A DNA stretch of 64,000 bases from assembly GCA_024529925.1 (NCBI GenBank), contig JAFEUB010001038.1:4560001-4624000 (forward strand), in the 5' to 3' direction. Below the pieces are notes generated by a model. The model ran no database searches, had not been told where the DNA came from, and saw only the letters and a program-made list of their open reading frames with translations. This DNA is from Ophthalmolycus amberensis. Its lineage: Eukaryota; Chordata; Actinopteri; Perciformes; Zoarcidae. The position numbers were made by a program, and so were the translations under genes. Positions 25,415 through 36,600 of the stretch are shown here, in pieces. The stretch's first letter is position 1. Every line of letters starts with the position of its first letter.

Positions 25415-27731
25415 GTAAGACGAGATATGGTGCAAGACAAAATCTACTTACAGCGTTATATAATAATCCTCCAAAATCTGTGATACCACAGTGTTTTCTG
25501 TTCAGCGGATGATTTCTAAAGCTCCTTCCTCTGCTTTGAAAGCATCCTTTCTTTCATCAGTAGGAATCAAATCTCTAACCCGAGCACTATCAGACTCCTG
25601 CACACATGTTTATTTTTACTCAGAAAACACCTGGGCTATTTTTCACACCACCTGGCACTATTTTTATGTAAATGTGCATCATAAATCCATCATAGTTTTT
25701 TTTCAAGGACAGCAGCTTTAAAAGACCAACACATTTTAAGACCACTGTCAGCTCAGTAACTGTCCACAATGCTGTCGTTTGCTAAAGACATGCAGTACAG
25801 TGTTGGAAGTGAATAACGTTGGGCACTCTTTATCTTGCCGATGAAGGAAATGTAGGTTTTCTTTAGTTTACAATAGTAGAAAGTCAAGGCCAACTTGGAC
25901 AATACTGGTGATGAAAACATTAAGGTAAATGTGGGTTGGGTTGTGATTCTGCATAATGTGTCTCCTGTTGATCGTTTCCCATGTGTCTGCATGCAAACTG
26001 CACAAGTGCAAGAGTGAAAGGATGATGCATTTTGCTGAACACTCTCTGGAAAGCAAATCCAAACACAGTCCCTGTGCCAGACAAAAACATTAACTCTGAG
26101 GCCCCATCAGCAATAGTCAAAGAAAAAAAGCCCCCTGATTGGGCCTGGTGGGTGAGTCTTGTCTTGGGAATGCATCAAACTGAGACAAGGAGCAAGTTTT
26201 AATTTGATTCCCCTGTAATGAGTCTCTCAAGTAGCAGCGCTGCAATGAATTCAGGGGGAATGAGATGAGTTCGGAGAGGCTGAGGGACTGTACGTAGTGG
26301 AAAGAGAGACAGCGAGAGAGTTATGAGCGGTAAAAGGTAAAAAGCGTTCTGCTCCTCTCCTCGTGCATCCTCTGCTTAACTGAGATGCCTGCTCCATCAG
26401 ACATTTCAATGAAAGTCATTACTTCCGGCTGTGTTGGGCTTTCGGCACAAATGTCGGGACTTGAACTTAATGCCAAACAGCAATTGTCTCCGTTAATTGT
26501 GCCACCTGAGTGAGTGCTGGGAGAGAGAAACAGATTTTCAATTTGCTCCTCAGTATAAGGGGATCAGGTTCAATAAGCCACAGAGCGCTGCCTCCGGAGC
26601 TCTCAGGAGACTCTTGATACTTGTCTCCACGCCGCGGTCGATTAGATCACTTCACCTGCACCTCCCAAGTCATCTCCATCTCCAGTTCCAATGGCCACTG
26701 GACGTGAATAGGGAAGGATACAACGTTAAATATGCACCAAACTGAAAATGGTTGCCAGTTGAGTGGAGAGAAAGTGGCTGCATGTAAGATGTAGTTGCAC
26801 ACACACATAGTTTTCATAAATAAAGCCCTTAAGCCAGTGTCTGGGATGCACAGAGAATTACATTTTTTCCTCCCCAACATAAATCGGCACTCGCTGCCAA
26901 GAAAGTGCTTGTGTTTCATTGTGGCCACTCGAGGAACTAATTGAACGCTTGCCTCCCTCTTCTGCCAGATGTAAAACTGTAAGCTTTACGTAACAATAGG
27001 ACGGACTGTCGGCTATTTGTCAGCGCAGCTATTTCGTTAAAGACTGCTCAGTTGTCACATTGTGTGGGTGTCAGTAGAATCAATAATAGGCTTCATGATG
27101 ACAACAGCCGAGCGAGCATGTCCAGGAGGCGGGAACTCATCAACACTCTGCCATAAATACGAATGTCAGTGTTGTCAGTGGAGTTATGAGGCTCCGTCTG
27201 TGTTCAGTGTAGTTTGGAGATACCGAGCATTAATAGTTTTCACATCTCGCACGCAAGAACTGTAATGCGTCCCGTTTCATTTGCATATGTAAGATGCAGA
27301 GGTGAACGTCACAAAGTAGCTCGTTTGTAAACAGAAGGTCAAATGCTGTCTTGGTTTTCCCAAGTGATATTGTCAAATGTAATGGGAAACAAAGGAGTTT
27401 ACACTCAACAGCTTCTGCCAATCCCCGGACAATATACCGATTTGACACTGTCTCTGTTTTCCCTGTCGCAGCCCAATATGACCTCAGGTAGCTGTTTATT
27501 GGTTATGGAAAACAAAACGGCATGTTTAAAAGTGCTCAGCTACTCATTAGCGGCCCGCCTCGTGTGCTTCCGTAGCTTTAGAAGTTAAGTATGGTGTGCC
27601 ACGTTCTAATTTACTCTCCATTAAATGTAATGGAGCCCAGAAATAACCCGGAGATTACGCCTCCAATTCTCTTGGCGCTCTCCACCGCGAGTTCAGGAGT
27701 TCACAGTCTAACTGTAGGCTCTCTATGCACA

Positions 27732-27770
<39 letters not shown>

Positions 27771-29716
27771 CCCCGCACCTCCATGTGCAGTGAGCGTCGG
27801 TCCCTTTGCATGTGGGACGGAGGAGTTCTGGATGCAGTTCCAGAGGTGTGCTGTGCCCTCAGATGCACCGGCCTCCTGTAAGGAGTGACTCCTCGAGGTG
27901 CAACAACAGGGTCATTCCGCCCTCGAGATTCACCCTCTTCCTCTCCCTTCTCTCTCTTACAGACGAGTGAATCAGCTCCATTGAAATAGCCCCTGATCCG
28001 CCCACACAGCTTTCATTTCAATGCTACCGGAGAAAACCCAGAGAGGGAGATTTATGTCACCGAGAAGTAGAATATGAGCCTCAGAGTTAGACGTACTAAG
28101 TGATTATGAGGTTACATTTTAATTATTTTTACATGTCCCTGATGCTATAAAAATGAGTTTGATGAATTACATAGTGTTATGTACGAGTGCCAAATATCAA
28201 GACTTCCCACTGGGAAGGGAGGGGGTCTTGTTGATGGTCTCATGGTGTAAAATAGAGCGGATATTAAAAGATAAAGGGGATACCGTACTGAGGGTTGATC
28301 TCACAAGTCCTTCCTCTTGAACCCAGCTGCTCTTCTACTCTCCTGGACCTGACTCTCTCATCCTCAGCTCTCTTCTTCTCCAGTGTCTCGACAGGTTAAA
28401 CATCCCCTCGCAGCACTTGCACTGCAGGTGGCCACTATAAAGCAAAGGGAGCCTTAATGAAGACTCAAAGACGCCCGCTCGCATCGCTAATGAGTTTACC
28501 TCAAAGGCTGCGCTCACATCGCAGCTCAGAGTCCCGATTCTGATTCCCCCCTTCTTTTGTGGCTAAGATATGACAGTTTTCGTGAATAGAGAAACACATC
28601 AAATCTGATATCTTTGTGTCTTTCTGATGAATATGACCCCAATATACCAATTTACAAAAAGCTATTCATGTTGTTTTGCAGATGGTCTCAGTTTTATGTA
28701 CCTGGACTATTTCTGTGGTAGAAAGTTGTTCCAATGACAACACAACACAAACCTCTATCGTGCTGAAGGCAGAAATCTCACTTGGACGATTAATGAAACT
28801 GCACTACGTTTGTGATAATTTCATTAATTACTGAGATATTTCTGACTGGCTGTCATTGGCATGAGGTTAAAAGTAAAGATTGTGTGGCTGAGCATGGATA
28901 ACAGCATATGCATAGCTGCTTTCTACAGCGACCATGCAATGTCAGAAAGATTCCTCTCGATCCACTCCAATAGATGAAGTGGTTTGGTCGTTCATGAGCA
29001 AGAGGCTGTTATCTCCTTCCTGTAGTACTCGGAGGATCTGGAATATCTCTCTTCCATGTCTTCCATGTTCACCCTCCTGACTCATTCTGCTGAAGTGCTT
29101 GAGAAGAAACATTTAAGTCCTCCCTCACTTCTCACTTTCCGTCTCTCCGCTCACTCTTTTCAATTCCGTCATCAATCGGGGCTTTCATGTGGGTGATGGA
29201 GCCGCGCCGTGCGTCGGCCTAGCAGGCAACGTTGGGCTTTAGCTCAGGCCGGAGTCTAATTTGTTTTGCCTGCTGTGGGCACAGGAGCTATCAAGGTAAC
29301 ATTATTCGTCAGTGGGGACGGAGCTGTAATGAAAAGCACTCAGATGGGCAGAAGTGCCCAGAGGTCAGTGTAATGGAGGCGGCCTGTCTCAATGAAGTCT
29401 CCCAGTGAATGAATGGCTCTCTGTGCACCAGTATGAAAATAGATTGCGAGCACCTGGGGTATAGCAGGGCATATCTTTGCTGATCAAAGCAGGAAACATT
29501 ATGTCCAAATCATAAAACATTCCGCGTTTAATTGGGGCAAAGTGGTTTTGGGAGCTTCCCGATGCCCATACATGAAGTGATGCAGGTATTCAAGGGAACA
29601 GGCTTTCTTTTATTCGGTTTGCTGAGGCTAACAAATCCTGCTGGTGTGCCAGGTGGACAGCAGGAGCTGTGACATTTCACCCATCTCCGTGTCCGTCTCC
29701 CCACCTCTACCTGCAG
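25415..29716 (+). other. il1rapl1: il1rapl1 intron, phase 1, 4.3 kb
   Basis: GTAAGA donor; CTACCTGCAG acceptor. It holds an (AT)17 microsatellite at 27735-27768. I see no exon. Confidence 0.85.
27735..27768. repeat. (AT)17 microsatellite
   Basis: A perfect AT dinucleotide run of 34 bases within an il1rapl1 intron, likely length-polymorphic. Confidence 0.95.
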
Positions 29717-29887
29717 ATAACAAGGACTACGACGCTTACCTGTCCTACACCAAAGTGGACCCGGACCAGTGGAGCCAGGAGACCCGGGAGGAGGAGCGCT
29801 TTGCCCTGGAGATCCTCCCCGACGTGCTGGAGAAGCATTATGGGTATAAACTCTTCATTCCAGACAGGGACTTGATCCCCACAGGAA
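29717..29887 (+). CDS. il1rapl1: il1rapl1 exon: TIR domain, first half
   Basis: This 171-bp exon starts after CTGCAG and begins the cytoplasmic TIR domain. TIR box 1 is YDAYLSY (residues 145-151 of the part seen here). It continues through TKVDPDQWSQETREEERF and ALEILPDVLEKHYGYKLFIP. TIR box 2 is RDLIPTG (191-197) at the exon's end. In this receptor the TIR domain is a scaffold for synaptic partners rather than a strong NF-kB activator (known for mammals). The donor is GTAAGC; the last base opens the Thr codon completed in the next exon. Confidence 0.95.
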
Positions 29888-32800
29888 GTAAGCGCTCTCT
29901 CTCGCGGCGATGTCGAAGTTGTGTCGAATGTTTTGTCGCTTGGTGTTGCTCGTGTTGTCAGTGCCGTGGTGGTATGGCTTGTTTGTGGTCTTCTGCGATG
30001 CATTTGTGTTGTGGCGCATCTCCACCTGTAAGACCGTCATCGTTTTAATCTGATCGAGCTTTCTCTAACCACTGGCTGAGCTGAAGCGGATCAGTATGTA
30101 AAAGGTGGAACTTGGGGGTTCTTCAGTTTAAATGTTTGAGGGAAAATAAATAGGAATAGAACAGGAAACAAAACTAGAGTGTCAGCATTTTACGTTTCTT
30201 TCATTTAAGTAGTTAATTCAATGCAACCTGCTTGTGAGCGATAATGTATTCCCGTCATAAACATCGTATTCCAGCTTTTAACAAAGGTGCAGTTATGGCA
30301 CATTGCAACGTAAGCATTGCATTAGCATGAGAAAAACATCCTAAAACCGTTCTGAATAAACAGTTTGCGCCTCCTTTAATTAAGTGTTGCAGTCTGAAAA
30401 TTAGTGATTCCCAACTAAAGGTACTTTTGCCGTTACGAGGCACATCCATAAAGAAAAAGTACCCACACACTGCTGTCTCCCAGCTCCTCTTAAATTCTAC
30501 ATGGACTTGAAACCTCAGGTAAAACCACAGCAGTGTGTGTGTGTGTGTGTACTCTTTTCATTGTGTCGGCACCTCTGCAGTTGCTGGAAAACTAGTTAAG
30601 ATACATAAATTAAAGGGAATGAATCGAAGTGGCAGTAGTGCAAACGGAAACCGGACCAACCCGACCTAAGCATTGACGATGCAATCCAGATTTTATATAA
30701 CTAATAGAGTTGAATAACATCCCGTTCATATGAACACAAGTGGAACATCACAAGTGGTGTTAATGAAGGAGTACAGTGTACAATAATCTGATAGGTGAAC
30801 CACTGCTAGCAGCACTTCCTAACCTATTGAGCTTGTGTCTATCGTTATAATAGCGCCTCTGAAGAACCCCTGAAGTTTAGTTTGGCTCGGTTTTAACGGT
30901 TGCTCCCCGCACATGCTGTGCAGGGAGGCCGTATATTAAGAAACAGGGTTGAAGAGCCTCTGAGGACATGTTTCATCAATCCGACACAAAGAAATACAAC
31001 ATTGGGAGCTAATTTATTCTAATCACCTGACAAAAGCAGTGAGATAGCTCATTTAATTAATCTGAGAAATGGATATCATGGTAATGAAACACTTACTTAT
31101 TATTATTCATTTGAATTTGCTTCTGAGTTTACCATTAGCGGAAGGTAACTGTGTAAAATGACTCAGGTACTCCACTTAAGTATACTTGGAGGTACTTGTT
31201 CTTTGTTTCCAGTAATATGGAAACGCTGCCTGCACTCAATGTATCAGTTTTGATAAGCCAGTAGTACAATGTACCTGTAATAACATTCCTTTTATGCCGA
31301 CAATACTTTTTCTGGAGGGAAGTTTTCACTGCAGAGTTTCTAAATACTCCCCCACCACCACCACAGGAGTTTAAGAACTCCGTTTGAATTGCACTTGAAT
31401 TCATAACATTGTCAGTGTCTAATCTGTTGAGTTGAGTCCCTGCAGTCAGGATTTCTTTGTGAAAGTGAATTTATGAAAACCTATACTGTAGGCCTAAACA
31501 TATAATCACGAGAAAAGGTCTGGATGAAGCAGTTGGCTCTTTATGTACGTCGGTGTTTAAAGTGCATTGTCTCTACACAATGTAAAGCCTGTGTATTACA
31601 TACAAAGCATAATTGGCGGAAAGAGCCGACTCTATTATTACAGTCCATGTCCTGATCCAGCTCCATACAAACTGTACCTCCGCATGCTGCTGTGTAATGA
31701 TGTCAGCTGTACCATCGAAACGCTCTCGACGCATGGATATTAATGCATGTTTTACCACAGTATATTTCTAATGGAGCGTCTCACCATGCCCTGTGCTTAA
31801 CTCATCACACAGATGAGTTAGATAATATCATTATGCTATTAGCTTCAATTTGAATACTTGCATCTGCCTGTCTTCCCGCACATACCGCCATTACTAATTA
31901 TGTTCCTCTTCAGTGGCATTGTGCCAAGGTTATAAAGTGAATCCCTTGCTGTGATGATGTGCTCGATGCGAGGGGACCGTTGTAATATGGGAAAGATGGC
32001 ATAAAAATGCAAGGATTGAGAGGAACCTAAAGCGGGTCTGCCACTATTCCAGCTCGTGTATAAACATTTAGCTCCCATTGGGAATGTATTAGCATCTCAG
32101 CAGTTGATATAATAAGGCATAATCCACGACCATAGATAAACACACTTTGGCCATTTGGGGTTTCAACATGTGTCAACATGTGCCTGTTATTCGACAGTAT
32201 GCTGGATTATTTTTAACATTTTAAACATCTCACCATTCTAATATAATTCTTATATATATGTAGTGTATAGAGTTGATGCCGACAAAAGTGCAATTTGGCT
32301 AAACTAGCAATAACAAAAGGCTTTTCCTTGGCTTTTTTATGCTACATCTTCCCGTATTAAACTGGAATAAACTGGTCAGCGCGATTACCGTTTTACAATC
32401 GCCAGTGCAACACCAGTGGAGAAACACAGTTTATGCCAGAACCATGTCCCCACATTCACAAAACTGTTTTTTTTTTTGTTCAAATGCTTTTCTGCAAATC
32501 TTTTGATCCTACTTTGAATGGAAATATCTATGTTTAGGTTTCACCAATGATCATTTCCAGGATGACACAAGACTACTTAGAGGTACTTTTTCCCCAGATT
32601 TTTAACTTTCGTGTCAACACATAATGATTCAGATTTTCTCATCAAATCAGTCATGTGGAAATTCATTTTGGTAACTCTGTATAATAAGTCATCCTTTGTT
32701 AGCGTTTATACGGTGTTACTAATGGCTTTATAAGTGGTTGATATTGTTATAGCTATTATTTCTGGTTTGATTCATTATTTATTAATTAAGTATGAAGTCA

Positions 32801-34149
32801 TTAGTTACAACTTGTAAAGCCTTCATAAATCATGAATTCTTAAATGTTTTTAACTTGCATTTACCTAAATGACAGATTAGTCAAACTGTTTTTTTCATTG
32901 TGTTTCGCAAATTAGATGCGTAGAGTTAACTGCATCAAAACTATTTCGACAGTCAGTCTCAGAAATATATTATATGTGTTTTGTTGTGTCTACACATGGT
33001 TCCACTAACCAGGCATCAGTGACCTGGAATCTCGATGCCTCAAAATGCATGAAATTCAGGTGGAAGCACAAGCTACAAACAAAACCATCAGACTTTGCTG
33101 ATCTTTTAATCTGCGGTACGGTGGCTGAGGAGGGTCTAATCTTCCTCTGAGGCTGCGGCTGCTGCTTCGTTGCAACATGACTGTAGCTACAGATTGTGCC
33201 AGCAACTATAGCAACAGAGAACGAATGCTTTTTGTATTTACAGATCAGGTATTTATTGATTTGTTGACGAACACCACAGTACTCCTGTAATATCTGTAGT
33301 TAACTCTGTTTTGCTGACGTCCAGCTGGAAGATGGAATTTCTGGCAGTAACAACATATCCTACTCACTGTCGCAATGGGCTTTTCCCTTTAAATAAATAA
33401 TTGAGATAAACTACAGAGAGCAGGGCAACAGTGATTTTCTGCCCCGTGTAATTTAGCGTTGATTTAATTTTTATGGAGCCAGGAATCAATTGTTACACAT
33501 GCACCACTTTGATTGTAAAGCCTGTGAGGTCTCTGAAAGGAGGAATGTAATCTATAATGCTGTAAAGTATTACCAGACAGAGGGCATATTTACTTTACAG
33601 TTTAATCAATTCAAAACATAAAATGAAACTACGCCTCATTAGTTAATTATATAGTATCCATTCATCCGTTCCCATTTGTTGTATTCACGATAAGATAAAA
33701 GAAAAACTCGTTTTTGCCTGTTTCCTTGAGCCTAAACGGAATAAGCTTGAACCCGACTGGGGCTGAAGACTTACCGCATAAGGACCAATCAGCAAAGAGC
33801 ACAGTGATTGACGAGTCATGTTGACTCTAATCAGGTCTCTCTCACGGTGAAGCCTCAGGCAGAGGGTGACATGAAAGGAGGAGTTCATTCTCAGGACAGG
33901 AGATGTGGCATTCGTTTGCATAAAGACCAGCAAGATATTTTTCTCAAACTCATGCGCACACACACACACACACACACTCGGCATCTCGTTGTCTCTTGAC
34001 TAAGAGAAAGAGGGAGGAAGAAAAACAAACACACACAAGAGGGTCGTAAGCTTTGATTGGGAAGTGAAGCCCAGTTAATCCCGTCTACCTGCTGTTGAGG
34101 AGCCACTCTGTCTTCGTCTCAGCCAAGAAAGGCTAAAAGCTGGCGTTAG

Positions 34150-34183
<34 letters not shown>

Positions 34184-34832
34184 CCTGACACCACAGACAG
34201 ACCTGGGGAAACACTTAAATCAAGTTCATTTCGACGCAAGCGGCAGAGCTACTCATTAAGAACGTGGACACAATACTTTATTTACTGAAAAGTCAAATTA
34301 ATTTGATCTTCACAGAGGTATGTTGCTTGGCTTTGAATGTTTTATGTTTATTGTCATCTTATAGTAAAACCAAGTGATCCGCTTTCTGTTTTGTCTATAA
34401 TTCTGTACGAATACATCTTTTTATTAAGTGCTGCAGAGGCTTTATTTCAGTTGAAATACATAATGACATATCTCATGTATCTTCATTGAATGTATCATGA
34501 CTCTCCTCATGAATAAACAGGTGTTACTGTAGATTTTAGGATTCGTCCGATGTATAATTTAAACAACCTCAATCGTTCTTTAAGAATCATATTTTGTTTC
34601 GTGGAAAGTTAATTCGATTTGGTTGTTTGAAACGTCGATGAAAGGGAATAGTTTAAGCAGTCGCTACGAGGCCAACAGAATTCTTCAAATAGCCAGTGTG
34701 ACATTTCCATCACTCGTGAGCTCTGTGTACTTTCATGTCGGATTAAAGTATCTAAAATACATACAGCAAACAAGCAAGTAGAAATAAGTCAAAGTTATCT
34801 CTCCACGTCTCTGTCTTTGTGTGTGTACTCAG
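29888..34832 (+). other. il1rapl1: il1rapl1 intron, phase 1, 4.9 kb
   Basis: GTAAGC donor; TGTGTACTCAG acceptor. It contains a TG tract near 30534-30550, a CA tract near 33957-33976 and a (CA)14 tract at 34153-34181. I see no exon and no recognisable element. Confidence 0.85.
34153..34181. repeat. (CA)14 microsatellite
   Basis: A near-perfect CA dinucleotide run in the last il1rapl1 intron. Confidence 0.95.
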
Positions 34833-35569
34833 CCTACATCGAGGACGTAGCGCGCTGCGTGGACCAGAGCAAGCGCCTCATCATCGTCATGACACCCAGC
34901 TACGTGGTGCGGAGGGGGTGGAGCATCTTTGAGCTGGAGACGAGGCTGCGCAACATGCTGGTGACCGGCGAGATCAAGGTCATCCTGATCGAGTGCGCCG
35001 AGCTGCGCGGCATCATGAACTACCAGGAGGTGGAGGCCCTCAAACACACCATCAAGATGCTGACGGTCATCAAGTGGCGCGGGCCGTCCAGCAACCAGCT
35101 CAACTCCAAGTTCTGGAAGCAGCTGCTCTACGAGATGCCCTTCAAGCACATGGAGCCCCTGAGCATCTCCCACGAGCAGGTGCTGGATGTCAGCGAGCAG
35201 GGCCCCTTCGGCGAGCTCCAGACCGTCTCGGCCATCTCCATGGCGGCGGCCACCTCCACCGCCATGGCGACGACGCACCCGGACTTGCGCTCCACCTTCC
35301 ACAACTCTTGCCACGCCCAGATGAGGCAGAAACACTATTACCGTAGCTACGACTACGACATGCCACCCGGCGGCACTCTCCCGCCGCTGCCGCCGCTCGC
35401 CACGCTCGGCAGCCAGCACACCTACTGCAACATCCCCATGACGCTCATCAACGGACAGCGGCCGCAGTCCAAGTCGCCGCGCCAGCAGAGTCTGGAGGAG
35501 GCCCACGGCAACAACGCCATGCTGCCACTGCTGCCCAGAGAGACCAGTATATCCAGCGTCATCTGGTGA
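34833..35569 (+). CDS. il1rapl1: il1rapl1 terminal coding exon: TIR second half and C-tail
   Basis: A 737-bp exon that starts after a CTCAG acceptor and ends at TGA (35567-35569). It encodes YIEDVARCVDQSKRLIIVMT, the RRGWSIFELETRLRN segment, and TIR box 3 with Phe-Trp in SKFWKQL (residues 291-292 of the part seen here). A long tail follows with VSEQGPFGELQTVSAIS, an Ala/Thr-rich run, MRQKHYYRSYDYD, and a Pro-rich stretch TLPPLPPLATLG. The final residues are RETSISSVIW. The ISSVIW ending matches my memory of IL1RAPL1, whereas IL1RAPL2 ends differently. In mammals the tail binds NCS-1 and PSD-95. The exon is strongly GC-rich at third positions. The Pro/Leu run is longer than I remember in mammals. 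Confidence 0.96.
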
Positions 35570-36600
35570 CAGAGACGGCGGCCGATGTCCGTCACAGGGA
35601 GGACTCACCACTGGCACTTGGACCCTGAATGCACCGGAGCCAGGTGGACCTGAAAGACACTAAGCTACTTGCTGCTGTTGAATTTGCACCAGGAAACATC
35701 AGGGGAGGGACGACAGGGCGTCAGACACACTGGACTCTTTGGGGGTGGAGGAGGTGGCAGATTTTTGTTTTGTTTTGGTCCAATAAGAGCTTTTATTGAA
35801 TATGAACAAGAAAAAAAAGAAACAAGGAGAACTTTTTTGTATGCCTGTATAAACACTCACGTAACACAAGCCAACACCTATGATCATTTACCCAGAAGGT
35901 TCAAGGAATACAGGGTCCTGTACATACGTTTTTCTAATTCTTTGTAGCATCAGTGTTTGGGACTTGTTACTACTTATGTTTTATCATCAGTTGTTTTTTT
36001 GTTTTTAATTTGTTTTGTTTTAGTTTGTACAAAAGTGAAGCAATGGCCTGTGAGATGTTTTGGATAAACCGTTGTTATCTTTATCTTGATTTGTTGCCTG
36101 GTGTAGTTTGTAAAGCTTTGGGGGTTTTTTCGGGGAGGGGGTCAAAGTCGCAGCCTTCGGGAGATGAGAACGATTCGGTTTGTATTTCAGGAGTTTCATC
36201 TCCACCGGCTGCTGTAAAGGGTTGAGAATCTGGACTCAACCAGAATATGCAAAATATGGAGTCCAGAGAGCAGGGACACGATGGGTTTCACAAATGGATC
36301 GTATTCGAATGCTTGCGGAAAAGTCACATCTGTGAAGGAGGATATGAAGAATATGGTGGTAGGCTTCACGTCTCTGTTTCTCTCACCATAACATTTACTT
36401 TAAGAAAGAAAAAAAAAACAGCCTTGCTATTTACCTTAACAGATGATTATATCACCTAAAATGAATTGTGTATTATTTTATGAAAAAAAGAAAAGTCTAT
36501 TTTTGTAACTGAGGGGTATTTGCTTAGAGATGTTATAACTATAAAGTTTGAGATCGAAGGAATTGGGGAAACATAATAAAAAATAACAATGTTTTGTTAT
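35570..36600 (+). other. il1rapl1: il1rapl1 3' untranslated region
   Basis: The sequence after the stop shows no further family homology. It is T-rich with A-rich runs, and a first AATAAA lies at 36575-36580, followed by a T/G-rich stretch (GTTTTGTTATGTGG). A second AATAAA at 36663-36668 is also followed by a GT-rich stretch. The end given is an estimate based on the first signal; later signals near 37636 and 38331 could extend it. Confidence 0.6.
36575..36580 (+). terminator. il1rapl1: Candidate polyadenylation signal AATAAA
   Basis: First canonical AATAAA after the il1rapl1 stop, about 1 kb downstream, with a T/G-rich segment 10-25 bases further on. A close alternative is at 36663. Confidence 0.55.

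Noticed and set aside
34833..35569. il1rapl2 as the identity of the receptor gene
   Set aside because: The NYQEVEALKHTIK segment and the ISSVIW ending fit my memory of IL1RAPL1 rather than IL1RAPL2, which ends differently. An alignment would settle it.
34829..35617. 262-codon open frame on the minus strand, opposite the last il1rapl1 exon
   Set aside because: It is a shadow of the GC-rich coding strand: composition is His/Val/Leu/Gly-rich and low in complexity, with no family match. The plus strand is clearly the TIR and tail sequence.
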